Positions 43,801 through 56,300 of a stretch of 64,000 nt of DNA are shown here, one piece after another. Source of the stretch: Oxyruncus cristatus (Eukaryota; Chordata; Aves; Passeriformes; Cotingidae); NCBI GenBank assembly GCA_013399855.1, contig VXAY01006698.1, positions 899,642-963,641 of the forward strand, given 5' to 3'. Below the pieces are notes generated by a model that was not told where the DNA came from, made no database searches, and saw only the letters and a list, made by a program, of their open reading frames with translations. Each line of letters begins with the position of its first letter. Position 1 is the stretch's first letter. The position numbers and the translations under genes were made by a program.

Positions 43801-46800
43801 CATTCCCAAGTCATCAATGTATCAACTTTTTGGGAAGTTCCTTCCCCAGAGGCAAATATTTCCATAGGTGTTATGTGCTTTTGAAATTAATTAGTAGTAA
43901 AGTGACAAAGTGCTGCCTCCACAAGAAAAACGTGTTCGGGGTTGCAAGCTAAGGCAGCACAGGCAGGAGAGAATCTCAGTTTTCTACTGGAGAAATTAAG
44001 TACTGACAGCTGTGAGACTGCACGTCAGAATTTGCTGCTCTCATAATACAATTGCTGCAGCCAAAATTATGGATCTTTATCACTTCTGTGGTGACAGTTA
44101 ACAGATCCAAAGCACCATATATATGATTTATAATACTAGCATAAGAAAGCTTCAGTTCCTGGGAATAATTTGCTAGATTTGTAAGGGTACTTATGGAACT
44201 ACAGGGACTCTAAAGAAAGCACAATAAAGTGAATTTAGGATTAATGCTTTTCATTATAGGGCTTTTAAGATGGTCAGCACCACACTGAACCTTCATTTTT
44301 AAAAACATGACCAACTAAAATCCAAAGTGGTGTACATTTTGGTTTCAAGTATTCTGCCACTTTATCTCGGCAAAACTGGAAACCCTTGTGGTTCCAAAAA
44401 GAAATAAATCTGTATGGATTATACCTTCATGCTCAACCCTTTTCAGTATTCTACAAGCAAGTAGAATATTGAAGCAACAAACAATTTTTAAAAAATAATA
44501 AATCTCTAGTCAGTATTTCTTAGCAATACTGTTTTTCATCTGCCTCAAGCTCATATATAAGCTACCTCTCCCAAGCACGTGTTAGGTTTGTACAATTTAA
44601 CACCACACAGCAATCAGTTTCTCAGCATTTCTACTAATAAAACCCAAATTTCAGACTTAGCTGTTAAATATGTTTTGTGAGTTTAAAAGTTAGGGGTTTA
44701 TGCCAGAACATTTCACAAATGAAATTCCAGGACTTGAGTGATCGAACATTTTGGTATTTATGCAAGATGCAACTTCAGCATTTTTTTACCCATAACGACA
44801 CACTTACAACAAAACCCAATAGACTGCTTGTATTTATCAAAAGCATCTTGCAGTAGTAACTTTGATTTTTTTTTCCCCTTTAATTCCAATTATTTAAATA
44901 AGCATATAAAAGCTTTAAGTATCTTTTAAAACTGTGAAAATGCTACGGTAGTTTTAAAGCTGTATGTGCATACACCCATCAAGTTTTGTTATATTCTCAG
45001 AGATTGAATTTCAATCTCACATTTTCACATTTCAGTAAAATGCATGACATACATTTGTTAGTATATCCTAAAAGCTCCTATGAATTACTTCATGTAATTC
45101 TCCTTTATTTTATTCTATACATAAAGAAATACACAAATGAAAACTCCCACAGAAAGTATCACCTTGAAAGCCAAAATTTGTTTTAATTTAACCTACATTC
45201 CAGAACATCAAAAACCTCCAAATACTCTGATGCTTCAGCTATAACATTGTAAGAAAGAAGGAATTTCAAGCTTGATTTTCTATTTGTCTTTCTGCATGTA
45301 AGCTGAGATACATGAGATTCTGTTCATCATACACATACAGACTATTTTACCAGGACTAGCACCTTCTCACATTTGCCTATTCCCCCCGCTCTATTATTCA
45401 TGTACTTACCTGCTACCTTTGTTCAATCTTAGTGTATAAGTAAAGATCAACACAACAATTTCGTGATATTGTAAGTAACTTTACATGGGAAGAAAAACTC
45501 CCAAACTAGTTTCATTCATCATGTATCATTCTCCTCCTATCCCAGCTTGTAAATTCACCAAAAATAACTGATGAACAGGGAGGTGTGTTCAGAAAATTCA
45601 GTCTTTAGTTTACAAATTAAAAAGATACGACTCACTGTCAAGTATTTTTCACATCAATATATGAGGAAGAGACAAAAAGGTAGATCAGGCTACCACAGAA
45701 AAACATAAAAATGAAGATATCTTTCTCATGTGTCCTTTTTTTTTTTCTTGTAAAAAGAAAAGTTCTCAAACCACAATGAGCAAAAGGAAAAAACTGAATT
45801 TGTTAGTTCTCTGGAGAACACTGCATCAAATCAACATTTTCATTTCTTTGTTTCTTATGTTATGAAACCTGAAAGTTTCTTGGGGAACTTTCATACAGCT
45901 TAAATTTGTCAAAACTAATGATTTCACAAATAAAAGAAAAAAGCACAGAATACCGGGAGCACAAACTATAAGTGTGTCTAAAGACACCTCAGAAGTCAAT
46001 AAAATTACGGCAAAATATTCACTGGGAAAAAAAGTAATAAAAGTTATGCTTTTGAAAATAAGATACTCATGAGCATAAGATACTCGTTTTGGTTTTTAAA
46101 TCATCATTTCACCCTGAAGAAAATGAGATAAATCACTGAACATTAAAGAACAAACTATGTTTCTGTAAAGCACCAGAGTAGTCATAAAATAGACTGTAAA
46201 AAGCACATAAAGCAGTGGCTCTCCGTGCCTCTGTGCTGCTACGCTGGATTTCAAATACTGAGTCAGATACACAAAGTATTATTTCCCTGGTAAATGCTAA
46301 ATGCAGAAGAATAGTACCAGCTCCACATAATGTTCAAAACCACACATTTAAAAAAAAGAGATTAGGTAAGTAGCGTTTGCAACACCTTAATACTAAGACC
46401 TGACAATCATTTTAGACAGGTACTTATACCCAAGTCTCAAACAACGCTACCTCACAATTCACTTAATATTAACCAGAAGCTTATTATTAAAATAGCTTAT
46501 AAAATATAGGCATTTTCCTATTTATTTACAAGGTTTCCTAAAAGGCTAATTTCATATTTCACTTGAAGTTTAAGTGGTTGTTAACATTGTTACAGGCCTG
46601 TTCCTAATTACAGAGTAAAAATATAATGAATACTACATAAACTATGAGTTCCACTTCCCCTCCTCCTGACACCAAAAAAAATTCCAACCATGTTACTTCT
46701 TGGATCACTCTAAAGCTGAAACTACTTCAGACAGAACTGAGAGCAGTTTTTGAAGGAGCATATGAGCTTCAGACATCAAATTATTTTGCTTACAGTGGTT

Positions 46801-47845
46801 TGAGAGCAGAAAAATCAGAGAATAAACACGAAATATGGAGTACAAAGTCTACATACATATCAACTGTTACAATATTGTGGTTTTGTCTTTGCAATTCACT
46901 CCAAATCCAGTTCCAATAGGAAATAATCAATCAACCGATTAACAAAAACATAAAATGAAAAATTTAACATTCAGCAGTTATAGAAATTCAGACAGATTAA
47001 GATCGGGACAATGTATCAGCTAGAAATACATCACTGAGTATCAGTTCAATTAAAAAAAAATCTGCCTAAAAAAAGTCAGGACTCATGATGATGAAGTTAC
47101 ATTACTGTTCTGTTTGTACACATTAATATCGTTGTTAATCCTTCTAAATGTCATTCTTAGTTCTTAGATTTTTTTGCCTAATACAGGTTAGACATTTGTC
47201 TTAAATCCATTGTTCTCTTTTACACCTATAGGCTTTCTATAAGCAAAGGCAGGATGTTTCAAGGAAACATTCAGCTTACAGTAATTCAGGAAAGTGCATT
47301 GTCAATGTACATGAAGCCTTATTCAAATGAAGGCGCAAAAATCTTGCAAGAATTTAATTTTAAATCACGAAGTGTACAAACAGAAGTGTAAACACTTGCT
47401 ATGGTACAACTAAACTTCTTATAGAATTTTATTGTTATAAACACATTTTGTAAGTTATTCCAATTTTACCCATCTTTATAAATGTATTACAGTACAAACC
47501 GAATTTTACTGTTTACAAAAACGTTCACATTGGACCTTTAAAATCCTTCTAAACTGTAACACTTTGGAAAAAATGCCAGTACAGTATCACAGTTATGACT
47601 ATAGGTACACAATTAGGAGAGGTATAGGTGCCATTCGTAGGGTGCAGGCACAGAGGCAACTTCATGTTGTCTCGCAAAACACAGTATTATGGGAAATAAC
47701 TCCTTTCAGCACTTTTGATATTTATTAAATAACTGAGTGTTAAATCTGTTTATGAATATTATTCAATGTAAAAAATGAAACAAAAAATGTATGGCAACAT
47801 ACATCTTAGTGAAAATGAAACATACAAACCAGGAGATAACTATTT

Positions 47846-47884
47846 CTTTTATATATGTGTGTGTGTGCGCGTGTAAATATATAA
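47846..47884. repeat. short alternating TA/TG microsatellite
   Basis: ATATATGTGTGTGTGTGCGC followed by GTGTAAATATATA: alternating purine-pyrimidine throughout. Confidence 0.85.
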
Positions 47885-49587
47885 AAACAAAACTACAATA
47901 AAGCTCTTCTTCGTTAAGACAGCAACAAGACAAAATGTTTACAACTTAACTTAAAAGAAAAAAATACCAAATGGTTTCATTTACATGTAGTATACTAAAT
48001 TGGCCCTTTAAATCAAGTTCTTAGGACCTATTTTCTTCACACAAGGGAATCTTAACAACACACCCCTTTGAAAGAAAAGTCCCGGCACACAATAAAGCTG
48101 AAGGATGTTGCAAATATAAATCCCACCTGAATTGAGACTGAAACCACAGCCTCATTTTAAAATTGTTCTCTGGAAATTATAAAATGCAACCTAATGCTGT
48201 TTGGTATGTTTTCCTGGGGTAACAAGAAAACATAAGGGTAGGGAATCTATACTTGGCACAGTAAGTCCATATCTATATGCACAACACTAAATACACAAAA
48301 ATTAAAGCTAGATTAATAAAGTATGCCAAGGGTTAAAAAAATTATCTTCAATTCCAGGCTGTTAACAATTTTTAGTATGGCTTGCTCATCTCCACCAGAA
48401 GGAAAACATTCTGGAAATACATCCATTACTCAGCTTAAAGGTTACCTCTATTAGTAAGAACTATTTGCAAATATCAAAAATATGCAGTTATTATAGAAGG
48501 TAAAAATCCAGTTCAATAAAATAAACTACATTTACTTCTGTTACATCTATATTTTTATGTTGTTATTTTACAATTAAGAACTACAGTTACTATTTTTTAT
48601 TAAATTACAAAAATATTTCTACCAATACATTTTTTAATGGCAAAAAGTGGCATTAACAGAAATATACCACCAACTTTATTTCATTTGCCATGTTTCCTAT
48701 TTAAGCCTTTGACTCCCCTTCCCTAGGTTGGTTTCTTCTTTGTGTTGTCCCCTGCTAGTATATGAACCCAATACAACACCCCACTTAATTCTCAACACAC
48801 TAGAGCATTTAGCATTCAAATTCATTCTCTCCCAAAGGAGTCAGACAGTGACACAAAAGTCTGACTGAAAAGCTGACATTTAACTCATATGAAATTGTAT
48901 TTTTACTTAGTAGTACACTACATTTTATATGATTTCTAAAAAGTTTTCCTCTATAACTTCTGTAAATGAATTTCCATGAATAAATAACACATGCAAATCC
49001 AGAAAGTAAATCTGAGGTTAAATGTAAGAAACGGAAGCTGGGCAGACAGACAAGTCTGCAAGCTTCAGTTTCAGTGTAAAGGCAGTGGCAAGTTCTTCTA
49101 AAAAGGGAAATGACTACTACAGAGTAACTATTAGGTAGGGCTTTTTCCCAATTGTCAAATATAAGGAATCATGGGTAGCTTCAATTCCCAATCCTCAAAA
49201 TGGTATATTATATAAAATATAAATATTTGTATGTATTTTAAAGCAGTACATTGAAAAAAAGCATCGTTTAGCATGCTACTCCAGCTGTCTAGACATCTCA
49301 TGCATGCAAACTTCAGCTATATGAAATAGAACACATTAGTTTGTGAACAACCACAAAAGAATCAATTTTTCCATCATACATTTTTACTAGTCTTCAGAAA
49401 ACGACTTTACTATCATATGGAGGAGGGACTGAAACAAATTAAGGTGAAGGGGAACAACTAATCATAACTTTTACTGAAGGTTGAAACACGAATTTAGCTA
49501 GAAGGCAGAAGATACTGACAGGTCACATTTCATAAAATAAAGATAAAAATCTGGCAATACTTCCTGAATTTGACTATAACTCACTAG

Positions 49588-49660
49588 GAAAAACAAAACA
49601 AAAACAACACAAAACAAAACAACAAACCCCACAAATACTGAAACCCAAAAAACCACCAGC
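49588..49660. repeat. A/C-rich low-complexity tract
   Basis: Repeated AAAAC/AAAACAA units on the plus strand, with a strongly skewed composition. It produces a spurious hydrophobic minus-strand frame. Confidence 0.8.
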
Positions 49661-50152
49661 ATACTTGTGCAAGGACAAGTGTATGTACACTGAAATAATC
49701 CACACATGAGCTACCAAGGGCTAAAATGCTGCAGTCTTTATACAAGTAGATTTTAAAACACAAAATTAGTATTTTTAAATACAACTAAGAATTAAACCAG
49801 TAAATTTTATATAATCTTTTAAGATTATAAAGAGAACAGTCTGGCTTATTGCTTTTTTAAGAACTGATTCAACTGCTTTTCACAAAAACTGGGAACATTA
49901 TTACCAGCTAAAATAAAAGAAGTGGCATGCAGAATGCACAAGGTAATTGCACTGACTTCCTCCCTCCCAAGACCAGTAACCTCTTGTTACTTACCTATGT
50001 TCATCTCAGGTGCTGCAAGAAGAAAGTGATTCAGTACATACTGCAGGATCATTTAAATGCAGACATGAATGGTGTAAACAATCTCAAACCTAGAATGGTT
50101 ACTTCTACTAAGTCAATCAAGTTAAAAAACGCGAAACAAATGCTCACCTTCT

Positions 50153-50342
50153 TTAACGGTGACGATATTCTCTCTCTCTGTCTCGTTCTCTGTCACGATC
50201 TCTGTCACGATCACGATGCCTCTCTCTTTCACGGCTTCTTTCCCGGTAATAGTCATCATGGCGATCCCTACTACGTGATTTGTGGCGCCTACTTTTTTCT
50301 CGTGACCTACTGTGGTCCCTCTCTCTGGATCGTTCACGTCTT
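50153..50342 (-). CDS. CPSF6: CPSF6 exon 9, RS-like domain and stop
   Basis: 190 bases; [19 protein letters not shown] to DREREYRHR then TAA at 50153-50155. Arg-Asp/Arg-Glu/Arg-Ser dipeptides; known transportin-3 cargo region. An AAG|GTGAGC donor-like sequence follows the stop within nine bases. Confidence 0.98.
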
Positions 50343-53300
50343 CTAAAAGAAATTACTTCATTAAATTTTTCCTCAAAATACTAGTCATCCACACACCACT
50401 TTTGCGCTCTGCTAATGAGTACGAATTCGACCAAAAACAGACATAAGAGAAATATCTGTTCACCATGAGGCAGGTATTTTTTTGTATATAACATTAAAGA
50501 TAGCTGATATAAACAGTGGTGGTTAAGAACTCAGTTACAGGTAGTAAGGGGCACCCACTTTTTAATTTAGCAAAGAAAAGCCAGAAAGTATATGCTCAGA
50601 ATGGAGGATGAGATGACTGAAATCAGCTGGGGGAAAGGCACCATAACTCAAACGATCACTGCAACGTAGCTGCTAATCTGTGTACAGAAAGTATGTGCCA
50701 AAACCACTACATAAAGCAGAGTTAAATTTAAGCTAGTCAGATCAATTTTAAAATGAGGGCTAGTTAAAAGGCACCTTTTCTAAGTTCAGGAAACGCTTAT
50801 TTGGTTCTTCCACACATTTCTTGTGCAACTCAGCCACCACTAAGCTTCTTACGTGACTTAAGTTTCAGTTTCTTCTCTGTGAAGAAACTTTTATAAGAGG
50901 AGATGGAAGAGGAAAGTTTTACCTGGATCCAGAACCATAAGACTTGGACTCAATTCCATGAAGGCAGTCCTGAAGAGAGCTAATAAGTACTTTACAGCGA
51001 TCATCTGCAGATACTTTGGACTGTTTGATTAAGGAAATCGCAGTTACCAAGGTCTCTATAGCACTTCCATAGTCCCCTGAAAATGATGTAAACTCGGGAT
51101 CAGAAAATTATGCAAACTAAAACATAGATTTCTATCTATAACACTATTACTATTTTGAGTATCTTCTCTTCAACAGCCATCTAGATAGTTTACTGTAGAA
51201 CCAAATATTAAAACACTGTCCAGTGAGATCAGTACTCAGAAGGCATTCTCAGAAACTGAAGCACGGTACAAAATCACTCATGAGTTGTACCTAAATTTAC
51301 CATCCTGTTAGGAAAATGTGGCTTCAGGCCTTCCACATTCCTAATAGAAGAACCCCATAAACTCTTTTCATTTGGGAAGAATAGTAAACATACTGAGTTT
51401 TACTAACCAGCACTGGCATCTGATACAGCTCTCGAAATGGCACTGCTTGAGATCGCCCTATTTCTATTCATGATTTCTTCAAATTCTGCTTCACTTAGAG
51501 GTGTCCTTGCAGCATCCATTTCTCTGCAAGCAATAAAACTAGTATTTAAAAGGTTAAGCAGAACTTCAGAAGCTATCATTGCAATTTCAACAATCCAAGT
51601 TTGCAACTTTAAGCAGTGACAAACAGAAAAGAAAGCAGGATCTGGGTTTGGTTTTGGTTTTTGTTAAGGACCACTGTTACAGTATAAAATCCTGAAAGCT
51701 AAAAAAAAAAAACAAAACCACCAAACAAAAAACCCCAAAAAACAATTAATACATTGCTGTATAAATAGACTTATTTTTTGTTCATCCCATCTATTTCAAA
51801 CATTCATCAGCACTTAATATTGTGCTTTATAAATATTTACAATTTGCATAAAATTCTTGAAGGTATGTAAATAGATATTCCCAACTGAATGGATGTGGAA
51901 ATACATGTACATAGGCAATGCAACTTTGAGCAAAATTAGAGATAATTTTTATAACAATACTGGAATCAGAACTATATGATCCTGTTTCCCAGATCTTAAC
52001 TAAGACCAGAACGCTGTAACTTTTGAAAAACAAATATAGTTATCATCATCTTTAAAACACTCAATTTTCTGAATGCTATGTCAACATTTTACAGCAATTT
52101 TTTTTTTTTTTTTTTTAAATTTCTGGTCAAGTTCAAGGTGCTCCAATTTAATATCCAAACTAGTCACAGTAAGGAGGAAGCAATAAAGCAGAATCCTCAT
52201 ACTCATTGCACTTTAATTATCAGCTACCTATACAGGGTTTACAAAGTCACAGAAGTAAACCTAAATTTTCCCAAAAGTTTTGCAGTGTCCTATTAGCCAG
52301 TCTCTGTGTCATAGAAAATTTGGAGAAATGTGTTAGAGACAAATGCTGAGACTGTCAAACTGGCCCACTGCTTGTTATTTCTAGAACAGTGTTAGTTCTT
52401 CTGGTAGAAAGAAAATGCAGAATAATAAGCAATGCTATCCTCTTAATTGCAAGAAGTGGAACAAGATCCTATAGCCAGTTTAGCATAAGAGGAAATGTCT
52501 AAAAATTCATACCTCCCTGAGTTTTGAGTATTATTTTTCGTGTGCCTCCCATAGAATGGAATATGTAATTTTTCTCTTATGGACATGTTATTTCCAGTGA
52601 AACGCCTATGATATATAATTAATGACAATTTAAATAGTTATGGATGATAGCTTTAACATTATTAATGAAAATACTGGACAGTAAGTTATACTGTCCTATT
52701 CCCACTCCTTCCCTCCCCAAACATTCTATAAACTGCAGACAACCTTGATTTTGTCCATCAAAAAAACACCCAACACCTTACAGTCTTCTTATATTTCAGG
52801 CAATTAAGCCAAAAGTTTGAATTTCAATAGTTTTTTTAATATGAACATAGTATGTACAAACGCTTGGGGTTTTTTAAACTTTGTGATAAAAGAATCAAAG
52901 CAAAGCATCTTTGCAGAAAACATTTTAAGCCAGAGAAGTGTGTCTCATGCTAGCAGTAAAATTATTACTAAAAAATTCAAATCTAACAGCTAAAAGTGTC
53001 TTTCTTACAATTTATATCAAAATTTTCTGTGACAAATACAAAAAAATTAGGGAACAGCAGCAAGACAGAGATGCTTGAAGTCACAGATGAAAAAGATGTT
53101 TCAAACAAGATGTGAAACACTTGACAAATTGAGTCAGAGACTTAAGAACTCTGTCCCAGATAGGATTAACCATAGGAAAAGCTACCGCTACAAACACAGC
53201 AAGATTGCACCAAATGAGCAGAAACATCTTGACAGGAGAGGAAGATAACAGTCTTGCAGTAAATGCACACCTGGCTTTTGGGACAAACACTAACTTTTAA

Positions 53301-56300
53301 TTGAATCCTGAAGAAAAAAGGGACAAGCAATGCTGCTGGAAGATGAAAATGGTATGAGCTTGGTATGATCTCAACATATGCACATATTCGAAAAGGAAAA
53401 CTCCAGAGCATTCTCAAAAGGCAGCCTGCAAAGCATGATGATACAGGTAAAAGTCAGAATTTCAAGTTAAGACAGAAGCACAACTAGAAGCTGCTGCGTA
53501 AGAAGTGATATATAAGTTTACATGTAGAACACATGGAATGATGACACTGCCAAATACAGTGAAGACAAACAGTTCAGAGCTGAAAAGGGAAAGTGAGATT
53601 ACTGGTGTTGCATTTCAGGATTTCATTACTGCTGCAAACATGTTTCTCAGATACATTCCCCTGGAGAAGTAAAAAGGGGCAAACTACAAGGCTGTTGGGA
53701 TCCCTTCTGGCCCTACTTCTAATTGCTTCTAACATTTGCATTAAAAGGGGAAAACCAAATGCTTCCTACAAGGAGTAAAATCTGCTACCCAAGCACATTA
53801 GACCAAAAGAACTCACCTTCCAGGTGGCCCATAGTCACCTCTGTCATATGGTGGAGGTCGGCCATATGGATCCGTCGGAGGTGGGCCACGACTGTCTGAA
53901 GTAGGTATGCCACTATTGGCAGGTGGGGGGAAGAAAGCTGGATTCACGTGTGGTGCTGGTGGTGGAGCACCTGGAGGTGGCCCAGGGAGATGTGGAGGAG
54001 GAGCAAGAGTCAGGGGTGGCCCAAGAGGGCCAGGTGGACGAGGGGGAAATGGACCCGGAGGTGGAGGTGGACCCTGCTGAGGTGGTGGTGGACCTGGTGG
54101 TGGCCCATAGCCTGGAACTGGTGGTGGAGGGCCTGGAGGAAGTGGCCCAAGTGGAGGCTGACCAAAAGGCTGTCCTGGAAACAGAACTGGTGGTGGTGGA
54201 CGGTCACCACGATTAGGAGGTCCAGCTAATGGAGGTGGGAGGACCTGACCAGGAGGTGGAGGGCCTGGTGGGCCTGGTGGGCCAGGAGGACCTAAAGGTG
54301 GACGTGGGGGAGTTTGTCCAGCTAAAATAAAGAAATAAAAAATAAAAATAAAAACAAACAAACAAAATTGAGTGAATAAGTACAAAGAAATAAAATACTT
54401 TAACACTCTTGCCTTTTTTTCATTCTTAAAAACAACAAAAAAACAAAAGTAACCCTCACTGAACCTTGTGCAACATACACAAGACATGCATGCTCCCACT
54501 TTGGGCCCAGTAGCTTAGATAATTTTGAACTTATCTGTATCTATTAATACTAGATATCTACAGATATCTAAAGAGAATAACATTATCTTGAAAACTGACA
54601 ACTTCCCACGCTCCCCGAATCACAACCTGCTGTTGTTACCAAAACCCCCAAAAGTTTACAAAAGCTAGAAAACATTGTGTCCTACTCACACCTGATGCTA
54701 GTCTTTCATATGGGGCTTAAGATACAAATATATATTAAAAATATGGGAAAAGTTATATTAGAGAAGGTATCAAAAATGCAGTATCCAAACCTATTTTCAG
54801 TGGTCTTTCAGTTTGACTACGTCCCTTTGAGTGCTGGTACACAACTGAATGACATTTACTAAAAAATACTTCAGCTGAAAAAAGAACTTCACTGCAGTGC
54901 ACACCTAATTGTTTAATAGATTTCTTCCATATCAGATACCTGACTAAACATGAACACATATTCTTCAAATTTCTGGTATTTTAAGTGCCAACTAACTGAC
55001 CTGCCAATGGACATGAATCAAAGCTGAATTTCTGATCATGAGCAAACTCGCAATATAATAAGGAAATCAGTTACTTTACGCTCTGCAACACAGGCATTCT
55101 CACCCCATACAGCAAATCAGAAAATCTGCATTAAAGCCAAATCTACCTGCTACCATGATCTATTTTACTTTTTTAATATTTTAAAAATATGTATATTGGA
55201 ATGTATCTAAAAATGTTATCTTGCTACTAAGTTTAGTAAGTACAACTCCCTGTTGAATATCAAAGAAACAGTCAAATCCTACAATTTAGCAGTAAACACT
55301 GAAAATGGCTCACTACTGAACTGCCTTAATCTTCACCATTTCCTAAGTAAGTATGCCATATTAAAACAAGAAAACACAAATAAAGTTGAAATTCCATAAA
55401 TGAATAATTTTACCTGGGAAAGGTGGTGGTGGCCCTCCTGGCCCTGCTGGTCCAGGGAATCTGTCTCCACCTGGAATGGCACCTGGAAAACGGCCTCGAC
55501 CTCTATTACTAGGTGGAAATGCTGCTCGTGAGCTTCCTCCTGGGGGACCAGCTTTACCTTCCCCAGACATCTGGCCAGACTGTGTGGCTGTGGTGGAAAA
55601 GCAGAAGTGACATTACATACATCAAAACAGGTTAAAGAATTTTAACACTCGGTCAAGTTTTATGCAGCGCTAGAGCATGACCCTATGAGCACCAACTTGA
55701 TCCTTGTACCCAAACCCAAGACATTCTGGGAGGAAAATGTGCTTTGCTAAAATATAGCATTGTTACACTATGCTCTGTACTAACAGAAGAGTACCAGGAG
55801 AGACTGCCAGTCCTTACTCCAATGCAGCCCTGGGCCACAAATGATTAGGACTGGGAACCACAAGACATGGTGCTGAAGTACAACACAACCTTTCTTCCCT
55901 GTTCTGTCATAAACACAGATGGTCCAGACATAGGAATTTAGTCCACTTTGTCTAAAAATGTTAAGTTTCTAAATGCTCTTGTGCTTTTTTAAAAATTACA
56001 TCCCCAAGAAACTGAAAAAGCATCTCTAGCTGTTAGACAACAGCTGCACAAATCTGCAACCTTCTTTCAGAGAGTGCAGCAGCTCTTTGGTGTATTAAGT
56101 GATTTCTTTAAACAAATACGCAGCTGGACTCTATTTTATAGCTATTTTAAACTGTGTAGAAGATATCAGATGCTGAGAAAAAAACCTGCCATACTACTTT
56201 TTCTGTTTTTCCAAGACAACACATAAGAAAAGCTTACTTTTCCTTGACTGCATTTCAAATTGACTCAGAAATTGTTTATTACACGGAGTTACAACAGGAT

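Larger units (their letters stand above)
37827..50152 (-). other. CPSF6: CPSF6 3' UTR / downstream region, about 12.3 kb without recognised repeats
   Basis: Strongly AT-rich with no long frame, and I recognise no CR1 or LTR in it, unlike the rest of the window. The CPSF6 3' UTR must begin at 50152; mammalian CPSF6 has a 3' UTR of several kilobases. Minus-strand AATAAA motifs are frequent, the last one before candidate exon A being at plus 37936-37941. A donor-like site just after the stop suggests a possible 3' UTR intron. How much of this is transcribed cannot be decided from sequence alone. Confidence 0.45.

Noticed and set aside
53923..54229. Plus-strand frames of 93-97 codons opposite CPSF6 exon 6
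   Set aside because: Antisense shadow of the proline-rich coding sequence; composition only.
54322..55413. Search for the alternative CPSF6 exon of the long mammalian isoform
   Set aside because: No matching peptide or paired splice sites seen on the gene strand in this intron.
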